This document shows, piece by piece, positions 44,440 to 54,723 of a stretch of 64,000 bases of DNA. Both the position numbers and the translations under genes were made by a program. Source of the DNA: Lachnospiraceae bacterium GAM79 (GTDB taxonomy: Bacteria > Bacillota > Clostridia > Lachnospirales > Lachnospiraceae); contig CP085928.1 in assembly GCA_020735665.1 (NCBI GenBank), forward strand, positions 1,006,001-1,070,000. Reading direction: 5' to 3'. How positions within the stretch are numbered: position 1 is the stretch's first letter; each line of letters starts with the position of its first letter. The notes below the pieces were generated by a model. It was not told the origin of the DNA, ran no database searches, and worked only from the letters and a program-made list of their open reading frames with translations.

Positions 44440-47142
44440 ATGGCTGAAACCAGAAAGAAAAATGGGACGGGAAAGAAAAATAGTACAGCTAAAAGGTCAA
44501 ATACAGTATCAAACCCCAATACATCAAAAAAGCAGATGGAACAGCAGATAGAAGAAGATAACAGGGAAGTACGTCTGGAAGTAATCCTTTTAGTCATTCT
44601 TGCTTTTTCCATATTTTTGATGATCGCTAACTTTGGCAAATGTGGAAAGGTCGGCGATGCAATGTCCGGGTTTCTGTTTGGGGTGATCGGATTTGCTGAG
44701 TACATATTCCCGGTGTATCTTTTTATATCATCGGCATTTGTTATTTCCAATTTGGGCAATAAAAAGGTCAGAAATGAAGTAATCTATATCGGTGTGGTTC
44801 TGATGATCATATCGATGATCAGCCAGATGATCTTCACAACTGATTATTTATCGGTAAAACAGTTATATCTGGATGGATATAAGGAGCATATGGGCGGTGG
44901 AATTATCTGTGGCGGTCTGTTCTTTATCTTCCGGAATACGATCGGTATTGTGGGTGTAACATTGGTAATTATACTTGGTGCGCTTGTTATGTTTGTTCTG
45001 ATCACAGGAATCTCTGTGATTGATACCTTTAAGAATCTGATCAACAGTTTTTACAGGGAAGAAGAGTATGAAGAACCGGAGCAGGAACACAGACCGGTCA
45101 AGAAGAATAAGAAAAAGTCTGCAAACAATCAGGTAAGGCTTGAGAATCTGAAAGTTTATGAAAGCGATGAAAAACATAAGGGTAAAGCGAAAGACTTCTT
45201 TGAGAATGAGGATGAGATCCATGAAATAAATGTACCGGATGACGATTTCCTTACATTTAATAATGATGTAGAGAAGATTGTACTTCATGATGAAAGAGAA
45301 GAACAGATACCGGTATCGTTTTCGAAGAAAACGTCGGTTACAAAGAGCAGGAGAAAATCAGAGCCTGCTTCTGTGAAAACGGCAGCCGGTGTTTCGTCGG
45401 CAGTTCCTATGGGTGATACACAGGAGATTCCTGTTCAGCAGACAAAAGACATTTTTGATGCTGAATTTGATGATGAGGAAGATGTTCTTTCCGGTGCGAT
45501 CAATGGAAATGAGCATCCGGAGGTTGTCAGTGTGATACCGGATGATTATGATCCGGATATGGATTCTGCATTTTCCAGTGTGACAGGAAAGGCAGAGAAC
45601 TCTCAGACGGTGAAGAAGCCTGCACCGGCGGCAGACAAGCCCGGACAGAAGAACTATAAAGAGGGAGCGAAGTATAAATTTCCGGGACCCAATCTTCTGG
45701 CACAGCCGCCGAAGAATCACAATGCGAACCGGGATGCACAGGTACGCTCTACAGCGATCAAGCTGAAGAATACATTGGAAAACTTCGGTGTTAATGTTAC
45801 GATCACAAATTATAGCTGCGGACCGGCGGTTACCCGGTTTGAGATGCAGCCGGAGCAGGGCGTGAAGGTCAGTAAGATCCTTGGTCTTGCCGATGATATT
45901 AAGTTAAATCTTGCAGCTGCGGATATTCGTATCGAAGCCCCGATCCCCGGTAAGGCAGCAATCGGAATCGAAGTGCCAAACAAAGAAAATTCAATCGTTG
46001 CATTCCGTGAACTGGTGGAATCGGATAATTTCAAGAATTCCAAATCTAAGATCGCGTTTGCAGTCGGTAAAGATATCAGTGGACAGGTTATCGTTACGGA
46101 TATTGCCAAGATGCCGCACCTTCTGATCGCCGGTGCGACAGGTTCCGGTAAATCGGTCTGTATCAATACGCTGATCATGAGTATCTTATATAAGGCAAAA
46201 CCGGAAGAAGTAAAACTGATCATGATCGATCCGAAGATGGTTGAGCTTGCCTGTTATAATGGCATCCCGCATCTGCTGATCCCGGTTGTAACCGATCCTA
46301 AGAAGGCATCCGGCGCACTTAACTGGGCAGTAGAGGAAATGACCAGAAGATATCAGATGTTCGCAGAATGTGGAGTCAGAAATATACAGGGATATAATGA
46401 CAAAGTAGAACAGGCACTTGCTTCCGGATCAGTAGATGATGAGAAGCTAAAGAAGATGCCGACGATCGTTGTGATCGTGGACGAGCTTGCCGATCTGATG
46501 ATGGTTGCTCACGGAGAAGTGGAAGATGCGATTGTCCGTCTGTCACAGCTTGCCAGAGCGGCAGGTATCCATCTGGTTATAGCAACTCAGCGCCCATCGG
46601 TAGATGTTATTACCGGTCTGATCAAGGCAAATGTTCCGTCGAGAATTGCATTTGCTGTATCATCCGGTGTAGATTCCAGAACCATCTTAGATATGAATGG
46701 TGCAGAGAAGCTTCTTGGTAAGGGTGATATGTTATTCTATCCGACCGGTTATCCCAAACCGGTTCGTGTGCAGGGAGCTTTTGTTTCGGATGAAGAAGTG
46801 TCAGCCGTTGTGGAGTATCTGAAGAAACAGAACGGTGTCGGAACTTATGATGATGATATATCTAAGTCTATTACACAGACCGGAGCGGCCGGTGCACCCG
46901 GTATGAGCGGTGGAAGTGATAAGGATGATTATTTTGTAGAAGCCGGACGCTTTATCATTGATAAAGAAAAGGCCTCGATCGGAATGCTGCAGCGCGCGTT
47001 TAAGATTGGCTTTAACCGTGCGGCACGTATCATGGATCAGCTTGCAGGTGCCGGGGTTGTAGGCCCGGAGGAGGGCACAAAGGCAAGAAAGATACTTATG
47101 ACGCAGGAAGAATTTGACGAATATATAGATAATAATCTATAA
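44440..47142 (+). CDS. ftsK: DNA translocase FtsK/SpoIIIE
   Basis: Pumps chromosomal DNA through the division septum. The 900-aa protein has about four N-terminal membrane helices (residues about 45-195), a charged linker of about 230 residues, then the motor domain with Walker [10 protein letters not shown] (from residue 565), Walker [13 protein letters not shown] and [23 protein letters not shown]. The C-terminal gamma winged-helix domain ([24 protein letters not shown]) reads DNA orientation sequences. Its proximity to tepA is the classical SpoIIIE neighbourhood. Vegetative or sporulation role cannot be separated by sequence alone. Confidence 0.95.
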   Translation: MAETRKKNGTGKKNSTAKRSNTVSNPNTSKKQMEQQIEEDNREVRLEVILLVILAFSIFLMIANFGKCGKVGDAMSGFLFGVIGFAEYIFPVYLFISSAFVISNLGNKKVRNEVIYIGVVLMIISMISQMIFTTDYLSVKQLYLDGYKEHMGGGIICGGLFFIFRNTIGIVGVTLVIILGALVMFVLITGISVIDTFKNLINSFYREEEYEEPEQEHRPVKKNKKKSANNQVRLENLKVYESDEKHKGKAKDFFENEDEIHEINVPDDDFLTFNNDVEKIVLHDEREEQIPVSFSKKTSVTKSRRKSEPASVKTAAGVSSAVPMGDTQEIPVQQTKDIFDAEFDDEEDVLSGAINGNEHPEVVSVIPDDYDPDMDSAFSSVTGKAENSQTVKKPAPAADKPGQKNYKEGAKYKFPGPNLLAQPPKNHNANRDAQVRSTAIKLKNTLENFGVNVTITNYSCGPAVTRFEMQPEQGVKVSKILGLADDIKLNLAAADIRIEAPIPGKAAIGIEVPNKENSIVAFRELVESDNFKNSKSKIAFAVGKDISGQVIVTDIAKMPHLLIAGATGSGKSVCINTLIMSILYKAKPEEVKLIMIDPKMVELACYNGIPHLLIPVVTDPKKASGALNWAVEEMTRRYQMFAECGVRNIQGYNDKVEQALASGSVDDEKLKKMPTIVVIVDELADLMMVAHGEVEDAIVRLSQLARAAGIHLVIATQRPSVDVITGLIKANVPSRIAFAVSSGVDSRTILDMNGAEKLLGKGDMLFYPTGYPKPVRVQGAFVSDEEVSAVVEYLKKQNGVGTYDDDISKSITQTGAAGAPGMSGGSDKDDYFVEAGRFIIDKEKASIGMLQRAFKIGFNRAARIMDQLAGAGVVGPEEGTKARKILMTQEEFDEYIDNNL

Positions 47143-47253
47143 TACAGATTCAAATGATATTTATACAGGGAAAATGCCGGTGAAGGGATATAGCGTGCAT
47201 AGGCAGATTTTACCTGATATAGGATAAAATTACACTCAGGGAGGACATATTAA

Positions 47254-48924
47254 ATGTTAAACGACATCGAAATTGCACAGCAGGCAGAGATGAAGAATAT
47301 AAAGGAGGTTGCGGCAAAGCTTGACATCAAAGAAGATGATATCGAGATGTATGGCAAATATAAAGCAAAGTTGTCAGATGAGCTTATCGCTTCCGTACAG
47401 AAAAATGAGAATGGTAAGCTGATCTTAGTTACAGCGATCAATCCGACTCCGGCAGGAGAAGGAAAAACAACGATCACAGTCGGACTTGGTGAAGCTATGG
47501 GAAGACTGAATAAGAAAGCGGTTATCGCACTTCGTGAACCATCACTTGGTCCGTGCTTTGGTATCAAGGGCGGTGCTGCCGGCGGCGGATATGCACAGGT
47601 AGTACCGATGGAGGATCTGAATCTTCATTTTACGGGTGATTTCCATGCGATCACATCTGCAAACAATCTGCTTGCAGCAATGATGGATAACCATATTCAT
47701 CAGGGAAATGCACTCGGCATTGATGTGAACCGTATTGTATTTAAAAGATGTATGGATATGAATGACCGTGCACTGCGTCATACTGTGATCGGACTTGGAA
47801 AGCGTGTAGACGGTGTACCGAGAGAAGATGGCTTTGTGATCACAGTTGCATCAGAGATCATGGCGATCCTTTGTCTGGCAGCGGATTTCAATGATTTGAA
47901 GGAAAGACTTGGTAGGATCATTGTTGCATATAATTATCAGAACGAGCCTGTAACAGCAAAGGATCTGAAAGCGGTTGGTGCTATGGCTGCACTATTAAAG
48001 GATGCGATCAAGCCGAATATGATCCAGACGTTGGAGCATACACCTGCACTTGTGCATGGTGGACCATTTGCAAATATCGCACATGGCTGTAACAGTGTAA
48101 TCGCAACAAAGACAGCATTAAAGCTGGCAGACTATGTAATTACAGAGGCTGGATTCGGAGCAGATCTTGGTGCAGAGAAGTTCTTTGATATCAAGTGCCG
48201 TATGAACGGACTGAAGCCGGATGCAGTTGTTCTGGTTGCGACCGTAAAGGCATTGAAGTACAACGGCGGTGTACCGAAGACAGAGCTTGGTCAGGAGAAT
48301 CTGGAAGCATTAAAGAAAGGTATCGTAAACCTTGAAAAGCACATCGAGAATCTTCAGAAGTATCAGGTTCCTGTTGTCGTTACTTTAAACCGTTTCATCA
48401 CAGACACAGATGCGGAACTTGCGTTTGTGGAGAAATTCTGTAAGGACAGAAACTGTGATTTCGCTCTTGCAAATGTATGGGAAAAAGGCGGCGAAGGCGG
48501 TATCGAGCTTGCAAATGCAGTATTAAATACACTTGAGAACAAAAAGAGTGATTTTAAAGTTTTATATAAAGATGAGTTGTCAATTAAAGAAAAGATCTCA
48601 TGCATTGCAACAGAGATTTATGGTGCAGCAAATGTAACATACAGTCCGGAAGCAGATCGTGCGATCGCTAAGATTGAAGAAATGGGATTTGGAAACTTCC
48701 CTGTATGTATGGCAAAGAATCAGTATTCACTTTCGGATGATCCGAAGAAGCTTGGAAGACCGGAAGGATTTGATATTAATATCCGTGAAGTATATGTCAG
48801 TGCAGGTGCCGGCTTTGTGGTTGCAATCACAGGAACAATCATGACAATGCCTGGTCTGCCTAAGGTACCGGCCGCTGAAAATATCAGTGTAAATGATGAC
48901 GGTGTAATCTGCGGATTATTCTAA
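47254..48924 (+). CDS. fhs: Formate-tetrahydrofolate ligase
   Basis: ATP-dependent activation of formate to 10-formyl-tetrahydrofolate. The 556-aa protein has the phosphate-binding loop TPAGEGKTT (residues about 70-78), [20 protein letters not shown] and the C-terminal [22 protein letters not shown] precedes the ATG. folD follows at once, making a one-carbon pair. A full Wood-Ljungdahl set is not present here, so a role in purine and formyl-Met synthesis is the minimum inference. Confidence 0.97.
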   Translation: MLNDIEIAQQAEMKNIKEVAAKLDIKEDDIEMYGKYKAKLSDELIASVQKNENGKLILVTAINPTPAGEGKTTITVGLGEAMGRLNKKAVIALREPSLGPCFGIKGGAAGGGYAQVVPMEDLNLHFTGDFHAITSANNLLAAMMDNHIHQGNALGIDVNRIVFKRCMDMNDRALRHTVIGLGKRVDGVPREDGFVITVASEIMAILCLAADFNDLKERLGRIIVAYNYQNEPVTAKDLKAVGAMAALLKDAIKPNMIQTLEHTPALVHGGPFANIAHGCNSVIATKTALKLADYVITEAGFGADLGAEKFFDIKCRMNGLKPDAVVLVATVKALKYNGGVPKTELGQENLEALKKGIVNLEKHIENLQKYQVPVVVTLNRFITDTDAELAFVEKFCKDRNCDFALANVWEKGGEGGIELANAVLNTLENKKSDFKVLYKDELSIKEKISCIATEIYGAANVTYSPEADRAIAKIEEMGFGNFPVCMAKNQYSLSDDPKKLGRPEGFDINIREVYVSAGAGFVVAITGTIMTMPGLPKVPAAENISVNDDGVICGLF

Positions 48925-48941
48925 GGAGGAATAAATTGAAT

Positions 48942-49784
48942 ATGGTTCAACTGATTGATGGAAAAGCAATATCAAAACAGATAAAAGATGAATTAAAGGA
49001 ACAGGTAGCAGAGCTTTCGGCAAAAGGTATAAAGATTTGTCTGGCAGTTATTCAGGTAGGGAATGATCCGGCATCTTCCGTATATGTCGGCAATAAGAAA
49101 AAGGCATGTGCTTATATCGGTATTGATTCTTTGTCTTATGAGCTTCCGGAAGAGACAACGGAGAAAGAACTGTTAGAGCTGATCGATAAATTGAATAAGG
49201 ACGATGCTGTAAATGGAATTCTGGTACAGCTTCCGGTTCCAAAACATATCGATGAGGACAAGATCATCAAAGCAATCTCACCATTAAAGGATGTTGATGG
49301 CTTCCATCCGATGAGCGTCGGAGCATTAAGTATCGGTCAGCCTGGATTTGTATCCTGCACACCGGCTGGTGTGATCCAGCTCTTAAAGCGTTCCGGAATC
49401 GAGATCGCAGGAAAAGAATGTGTTGTGATTGGCAGAAGCAATATCGTAGGCAAGCCTATGGCAATGCTGTTATTACGCGAGAATGGAACGGTTACGATCT
49501 GTCATTCAAAGACAAAGGATCTGAAAGAGGTATGTAAGCGCGCAGATATTCTTGTAGTTGCGATCGGCAGACCGAAGATGATCGATGCATCCTATATCAA
49601 AGAGGGTGCAACAGTGATCGATGTCGGAATACACAGAGACGAGAATAACAAATTATGTGGTGACGTTGATTTTGAATCAGCAAGCAAAGTTGCAGGAGCA
49701 ATTACACCTGTACCGGGCGGAGTTGGTCCTATGACGATCGCAATGCTTATGCATAACTGTGTAGATTCGATCAATATAAAATAA
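48942..49784 (+). CDS. folD: Methylenetetrahydrofolate dehydrogenase/cyclohydrolase
   Basis: Bifunctional enzyme that interconverts methylene-, methenyl- and formyl-tetrahydrofolate using NADP+. About 280 aa from ATG 48942; a TTG at 48936 is slightly nearer the AAGGAGGA (48923-48930) and would add two residues. Motifs are the YVGNKKKACAYIGI active-site region with the catalytic Lys, LVQLPVPKHID, VDGFHP and VVIGRSNIVGKPMAMLL (cofactor binding), then TPVPGGVGPMTIAML. It directly follows fhs. Confidence 0.95.
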   Translation: MVQLIDGKAISKQIKDELKEQVAELSAKGIKICLAVIQVGNDPASSVYVGNKKKACAYIGIDSLSYELPEETTEKELLELIDKLNKDDAVNGILVQLPVPKHIDEDKIIKAISPLKDVDGFHPMSVGALSIGQPGFVSCTPAGVIQLLKRSGIEIAGKECVVIGRSNIVGKPMAMLLLRENGTVTICHSKTKDLKEVCKRADILVVAIGRPKMIDASYIKEGATVIDVGIHRDENNKLCGDVDFESASKVAGAITPVPGGVGPMTIAMLMHNCVDSINIK

Positions 49785-49802
49785 CCTGAGGAAAGAACAT
49801 AT

Positions 49803-51119
49803 ATGAAAGTATTGATGGTATCATTGGGCTGCGATAAGAACCTTGTGGACAGTGAGGTAATGCTCGGACTTCTGCATAAGGCAGGACATGAGATCACAAA
49901 TGATGAACATGAGGCAGAGGCAGTTGTTATCAATACCTGTGCATTTATCAAAGATGCGCAGGAAGAAAGTATTAATACGATAATAGAATACGGAGAGCTG
50001 AAGAAGACAGGATCATTAAAGAAGCTGATCGTTACCGGCTGCCTGTCACAGCGATATAAAGATGATATCCTTGCAGAACTGCCGGAGATTGATACAATTG
50101 TCGGAGCTGCAAATTATGACGCGATCGTGGATGCAATCGGATCTGAAGAAGAACATTCCTTTGTTACAGATATCAATTATATGCCGGAGGCAGTTGGTGG
50201 ACGTATCGTTACAACCGGAGCTTCAATGGCATATTTAAAGATCGCAGAAGGCTGTGGCAAGATGTGTACTTATTGTGCGATTCCATATATCAGAGGAAAG
50301 TACAGAAGTATTCCGATGGAACAGCTTCTGGCATCTGCAAAAGAGCTTGCTGCACAGGGAGTAAAAGAACTGATCCTTGTTGCACAGGAAACAACACTCT
50401 ATGGAGTGGATCTGTATGGTGAAAAGACACTTCCGAAATTATTACATGAACTCTGCAAGATCGAGGAAATCCAGTGGATACGTTTGATGTACTGCTATCC
50501 GGAGGAGATCACAGACGAGCTGATCGATACGATCGCGGAGGAAGAAAAAGTCTGTCATTATCTTGATATACCGATTCAGCATTCAGAAGATCCTGTATTG
50601 CGACGCATGGGAAGACGTACCTGTAAAAAGGATATTGTAGAATTGATCGCAAAGCTTCGGATCCGGATTCCTGATATTGCGATCCGTACAACGCTGATCG
50701 CAGGATTTCCCGGTGAAACAGAAGCGGATCATGAAGCGCTTATGGAGTTTGTGAATGAGTCGGAATTTGACCGCCTGGGTGTGTTTACATATTCACCGGA
50801 GGAAGGGACTCCGGCAGCATCATTTCCTAATCAGATTGAAAATGAGGTTGCAGAAAAATGGCGGGATGATATAATGGCATTGCAGCAGGAAGTATCATAC
50901 GACAAGAATCAGGAGCTGCTTGGCAAGAGTCTTACAGTACTGATCGAAGGCTATGTTGCAGAAGACGATGTATATGTCGGAAGAACTTATCGGGATGCGC
51001 CCGATGTAGATGGTATGGTATTTGTTGATGCACCGTATGAGCTGATGTCCGGCACCTTTGTACAGGTTCGGATCACAGATGCAAATGAATATGATCTGAC
51101 AGGGGAGATGATAGAATGA
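49803..51119 (+). CDS. rimO: Ribosomal protein S12 methylthiotransferase
   Basis: Radical SAM enzyme that methylthiolates Asp of ribosomal protein S12. The 438-aa protein has the N-terminal MTTase domain with cluster cysteines (LGCDKNLVDSE, INTCAFI, VTGCLSQR), the radical SAM motif CGKMCTYCAIP near residues 152-162, and a C-terminal TRAM domain. The LGCDKN variant and the lack of MiaB motifs favour RimO over MiaB. Its stop overlaps the pgsA start by 4 bases. Confidence 0.94.
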   Translation: MKVLMVSLGCDKNLVDSEVMLGLLHKAGHEITNDEHEAEAVVINTCAFIKDAQEESINTIIEYGELKKTGSLKKLIVTGCLSQRYKDDILAELPEIDTIVGAANYDAIVDAIGSEEEHSFVTDINYMPEAVGGRIVTTGASMAYLKIAEGCGKMCTYCAIPYIRGKYRSIPMEQLLASAKELAAQGVKELILVAQETTLYGVDLYGEKTLPKLLHELCKIEEIQWIRLMYCYPEEITDELIDTIAEEEKVCHYLDIPIQHSEDPVLRRMGRRTCKKDIVELIAKLRIRIPDIAIRTTLIAGFPGETEADHEALMEFVNESEFDRLGVFTYSPEEGTPAASFPNQIENEVAEKWRDDIMALQQEVSYDKNQELLGKSLTVLIEGYVAEDDVYVGRTYRDAPDVDGMVFVDAPYELMSGTFVQVRITDANEYDLTGEMIE

Positions 51120-51646
51120 ATTTACCAAACAAATTAACAATATTGAGAGTTATAATGATTCCATTTTTTGTTGTGTTTATGTATCTTGATTTTGCAGCAG
51201 CCAAATGGATTGCGCTTGGTATCTTTATCGCTGCAGCGATCACGGATACATTAGATGGACAGATCGCAAGAAGATGTAATCTGGTCACAACATTTGGAAA
51301 ATTCATGGATCCGTTAGCAGACAAGCTTCTGGTATGTTCTGCAATGATCGCACTGGTCGATCAGGGACGGATTCCTGCATGGATCGTTATTATCATCATT
51401 GCGAGAGAATTTATCATTAGCGGATTCCGGCTGATTGCAGCAGAAAAGGGTGTTGTTATTGCGGCTGGTATCTGGGGCAAATTAAAGACTGTTGTCCAGA
51501 TGGTCATGGTTTGTTTCCTGATCGGTAATCTTGGTGGAAAAGTGATATTTGTAATCGAACAGGTGCTGATCTACGCTGCACTTGTATTAACGGTCATTTC
51601 ACTGATCGATTATCTGGTATCAAACAAAAATGTCCTGAAGGATTAA
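51116..51646 (+). CDS. pgsA: CDP-diacylglycerol-glycerol-3-phosphate 3-phosphatidyltransferase
   Basis: Membrane enzyme of phosphatidylglycerol synthesis. The 176-aa protein carries the CDP-alcohol phosphatidyltransferase signature, DGQIARRCNLVTTFGKFMDP followed by LADKLL (residues about 45-70), with all conserved Asp and Gly residues. Several membrane helices follow. ATGA overlap with rimO implies translational coupling. Conserved rimO-pgsA linkage in Firmicutes supports PgsA over other family members. Confidence 0.93.
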   Translation: MNLPNKLTILRVIMIPFFVVFMYLDFAAAKWIALGIFIAAAITDTLDGQIARRCNLVTTFGKFMDPLADKLLVCSAMIALVDQGRIPAWIVIIIIAREFIISGFRLIAAEKGVVIAAGIWGKLKTVVQMVMVCFLIGNLGGKVIFVIEQVLIYAALVLTVISLIDYLVSNKNVLKD

Positions 51647-51702
51647 TATAAAGTTAAAAGCTGTATAGTTATGAACAACTAACCACAAAATAGACAATTA
51701 TG

Positions 51703-51760
51703 GGGAAAATGGGGTATTTTCTGACAATTACTTCCACTTTCCCCTTTTGTTTTTTAAGTA
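51703..51760 (+). terminator. Weak terminator-like hairpin after pgsA
   Basis: GGGGAAA near 51701-51707 can pair with TTTCCCC near 51740-51746 across a long loop, followed by TTTTGTTTTTT. Weak stem, but the T-rich tail and position fit a terminator. Confidence 0.45.
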
Positions 51761-51825
51761 AAAATAGCAGGGATGTTCGATTGTTAAAAAGTGCTGAAAA
51801 AACTGTGTCGTAATGATAATTTTAC

Positions 51826-51854
51826 TTGAAATAAATTCGTAAAGGCTTTACAAT
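51826..51854 (+). promoter_or_regulatory. Promoter of the decarboxylase cluster
   Basis: TTGAAA (51826-51831), a 17-bp spacer and TACAAT (51849-51854), about 68 bp before the first gene. Confidence 0.7.
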
Positions 51855-51921
51855 AAAATCGGCATAAATTTGGAATTACTTTTATGTAACTCCTAAAAAT
51901 AAATTTAATGGAGGACTAGAA

Positions 51922-53334
51922 ATGAGCAACAAACTCACCCTGTCAGCAAGCGATAGAATTAATGCATTGCTTGATGACGCAAGCTTTGTTGAAATCGGTG
52001 CTTATGTGAAAGCAAGAAATACTGATTTTAACATTCAGGATAAGGATACTCCAAAAGATGGTGTTATCACCGGATATGGTGTTATCAATGGCAATTTAGT
52101 GTATGTATACAGTCAGGACGCTAAAGTTTTAGGCGGTTCTGTTGGTGAGATGCATGCTAAGAAGATTGCAAAAATTTATGATATGGCTATGAAGATGGGT
52201 GCACCTGTCATCGGTATGATCGACTGTGCAGGACTCAGACTTCAGGAAGCTACAGATGCACTGAATGCATTTGGTGAAGTATATGGCAAGCAGGTTATGG
52301 CTTCAGGTGTTATTCCTCAGATCACAGCTGTTTTTGGTGCATGTGGCGGCGGTGCTTCCCTTGTTCCATCATTATCAGACTTCACTTTCATGACAAAGGA
52401 AGGTGCAAAGTTATTTGTAAATTCTCCAAACGCTTTAGCAGAGAACAATATTACAAAGTTAGATACTTCCGCAGCTGATTATGTAAGTGAGAATACAGCA
52501 AATGTAGATGGTGTATTTGAGACAGAAGAAGAATTACTTGGTATGATCCGTGCATTGGTTGAGGTTCTTCCAAGCTGTAATCTGGACGACAAGGAAGCTT
52601 CTGCAAATGACAATCCAAACAGAATTATCCCAAATCTTGATTCTTACAAGAACGATCCAAGAGCAGTGATCCAGAATATTGCCGATGATTCTCTTGTGCT
52701 TGAGATGAAGAAGGAATATGCAGGAGATGTTGTTACAGCTCTGATCCGTATGGATGGTATCACAGTTGGATGTGTTGGTAATCAGGAAGATACGATCACA
52801 ACAGCGGGTGCATATAAAGCAGAAGAATTTGTAGATTTCTGTGATGCATTTAACATTCCTGTTCTTACACTTGTAAATGTAACAGGTTTTGCTGCAACAG
52901 TTGAAGAAGAGAAGACCATCTCAAAGGCTCTTGCAAAACTTACAAATGCATATGCAGATGCAACAGTTCCAAAGGTTACGGTTGTTATGGACAAGGCCTA
53001 TGGAACAGCATATACGGTTATGAACTCCAAGGCAATCGGAGCTGATATGGTATATGCATGGCCGGATGCAGTGATCGGTACTATGGATCCTGAGATGGCA
53101 GTTAAGATCATGTATGAAGATGAACTTGCAGCAGCAGACGACAAGCTTGCCTTCATCAAGGAGAAGAAAGCAGAATATGTTGCAGCTCTTTCAGGAGCAG
53201 CTTCGGCAGCATCCAGAGGATATATCGATGATATCATCGAGCCTGATGCTACAAGAAAGAGAGTGATCGCAGCGATCCAGATGCTCCTTTCAAAGGAAGA
53301 GATGAGACCTTATAAGAAACACGGTACTATATAA
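51922..53334 (+). CDS. Acyl-CoA carboxyltransferase-type subunit (MmdA/12S-like)
   Basis: Biotin-dependent carboxyltransferase of the crotonase fold, 470 aa, shorter than MmdA or transcarboxylase 12S (about 510). Recognisable parts are GGSVGEMHAKKIAKIYDMAM, GACGGGASLVPSLSDFTFM and ATVPKVTVVMDKAYGTAYTVM followed by SKAIGAD and YAWPDA. Motifs that are strong in known MmdA are changed: the expected DVPGFLPG stretch reads NVTGFAAT, and the MGxxGA after the YAWP region reads MDPEMA. The acyl-CoA substrate therefore cannot be assumed. It is the first of five tightly linked genes encoding a Na+-pump decarboxylase. GGAGG precedes the ATG. Confidence 0.85.
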   Translation: MSNKLTLSASDRINALLDDASFVEIGAYVKARNTDFNIQDKDTPKDGVITGYGVINGNLVYVYSQDAKVLGGSVGEMHAKKIAKIYDMAMKMGAPVIGMIDCAGLRLQEATDALNAFGEVYGKQVMASGVIPQITAVFGACGGGASLVPSLSDFTFMTKEGAKLFVNSPNALAENNITKLDTSAADYVSENTANVDGVFETEEELLGMIRALVEVLPSCNLDDKEASANDNPNRIIPNLDSYKNDPRAVIQNIADDSLVLEMKKEYAGDVVTALIRMDGITVGCVGNQEDTITTAGAYKAEEFVDFCDAFNIPVLTLVNVTGFAATVEEEKTISKALAKLTNAYADATVPKVTVVMDKAYGTAYTVMNSKAIGADMVYAWPDAVIGTMDPEMAVKIMYEDELAAADDKLAFIKEKKAEYVAALSGAASAASRGYIDDIIEPDATRKRVIAAIQMLLSKEEMRPYKKHGTI

Positions 53335-53350
53335 AAGGAGTGACAACTAA

Positions 53351-54283
53351 ATGAAGAAAAAATTATTATTAATAGTTTCTATGTTAGCTGTTACTTTTAT
53401 GTTTGCCGGATGTAGTGCTTCTGATGATAACGGAGTAAAATTTGCTTATAACGATCAGGAGATCGCTCAGGTAGCAAAAGATGCCTGTGAGACATATCAG
53501 AAATATGCAAGCGCAGATGAGACCTATAACTATGTTATAGAAGCAGGCGAGGATGCAGGGGTTTCTGAAAATGAGATAGAAGCAGTCAAGTCATTCCGTA
53601 ATATCGGTGATGAGTGCGGTGAGTTTAAAGATTTTACAGGTGAATACAAGATTACAGAGACAGAAGGAAATGTAATCGTTACTCTTTATGCTGACTGTAC
53701 AGAAAAAGAAGCGTTGATCAAGGTAACATTTGTAGACAACAGTGCAACATATAACTTACAGAGATATCAGTTAATGAATCAGTATGGTTACAGTGAAGAG
53801 CAGGCTGATGAAGCCCTTTCTTCACAGGGTATGTACCCATATAAGTCAACTGATGTTGAGATTGCAGCAAACATGACATTTGAAGATAAGATGAAGGCAG
53901 CCGGAACCAACACCCTGATCGGTATGGCAACTGTATTCGTTGTTCTTATCTTTATATCATTTATCATCTATCTGTTAAAATTTGTTCCCGGCTTCTTTGA
54001 TAAAGAAGCAAAAGCAGCCAAGAAGGCAGCTAAAAAAGCAGAAGAAGCAGCTAAGGCAGAGCCTGTTGCTGAGACAAAGGAAGAAGATGCAGGATCTGCA
54101 CCGGCAGGACAGATTGTTGACATCGTTAAGACAGAAACAGGTGAAAGCGTAATGAATGATTCTGAACTGGTTGCAGTTATCACAGCCGCAGTTGCTGCTG
54201 CATCAGCAGGACAGAATGCATATACAACGTATCCAAGCAAAGATAAGCTTGTGACACGTCCGATCAGACGTATTAAGAGATAA
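53351..54283 (+). CDS. OadG-like gamma subunit fused to a lipoprotein domain
   Basis: A 310-aa protein with three parts. First, a lipoprotein signal with lipobox FAGC (Cys21). Second, an extracytoplasmic domain of about 150 residues with no family clearly recognised (a DUF3887-like fold is possible). Third, an OadG/MmdD-like region: one membrane helix (about 188-210, LIGMATVFVVLIFISFIIYLL), an Ala/Lys-rich linker and a C-terminal AVITAAVAAAS and RPIRRIKR segment. Typical gamma/delta subunits are only 80-120 aa. It should hold the carboxyltransferase and beta subunits together at the membrane. GGAG lies upstream of the ATG. Confidence 0.8.
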   Translation: MKKKLLLIVSMLAVTFMFAGCSASDDNGVKFAYNDQEIAQVAKDACETYQKYASADETYNYVIEAGEDAGVSENEIEAVKSFRNIGDECGEFKDFTGEYKITETEGNVIVTLYADCTEKEALIKVTFVDNSATYNLQRYQLMNQYGYSEEQADEALSSQGMYPYKSTDVEIAANMTFEDKMKAAGTNTLIGMATVFVVLIFISFIIYLLKFVPGFFDKEAKAAKKAAKKAEEAAKAEPVAETKEEDAGSAPAGQIVDIVKTETGESVMNDSELVAVITAAVAAASAGQNAYTTYPSKDKLVTRPIRRIKR

Positions 54284-54301
54284 TAATAGGAGGATATATC
54301 G

Positions 54302-54685
54302 ATGAAGAATTATAGAATTACAGTAAATGGTACATCATATGATGTTTCAGTTGAAGAATTAGCAGGTGGCGTTGCCCCTGTAGCAGCACCAGTTGCAGCA
54401 GCTCCTGTAGCAGCACCGGCACCAGCGGCAGCACCGGCACCAGCACCGGCAGCTAAGTCAGCAGGCGCAGGTTCCATTAAGGTTGCTTCTCCGATGCCTG
54501 GCAAGATCCTTGATGTTAAGGCAAATGTTGGTGATGCAGTTAAGAAGGGACAGGTTATTCTGATCCTTGAAGCTATGAAGATGGAAAACGAAGTTGTTGC
54601 TCCGGAAGATGGTACAGTAGCAAGCATCGACGTTGCATCAGGTGCAACTGTTGAAGCAGGAGATACATTAGCAACTCTGAACTAA
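54302..54685 (+). CDS. Biotin carboxyl carrier protein
   Basis: A 127-aa carrier that shuttles carboxybiotin between the carboxyltransferase and the membrane beta subunit. A short N-terminal segment is followed by an Ala/Pro linker (about residues 24-52) and a biotinyl domain with EAMKMENEV, the biotin lysine being Lys93. PMPGKILDVKANVGD is typical of GcdC/MmdC/OadA biotin domains. AGGAGG precedes the ATG. Confidence 0.93.
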   Translation: MKNYRITVNGTSYDVSVEELAGGVAPVAAPVAAAPVAAPAPAAAPAPAPAAKSAGAGSIKVASPMPGKILDVKANVGDAVKKGQVILILEAMKMENEVVAPEDGTVASIDVASGATVEAGDTLATLN

Positions 54686-54723
54686 TGCTGTACTTGTATA
54701 AATCTGATAGGAGGAACGACTAA

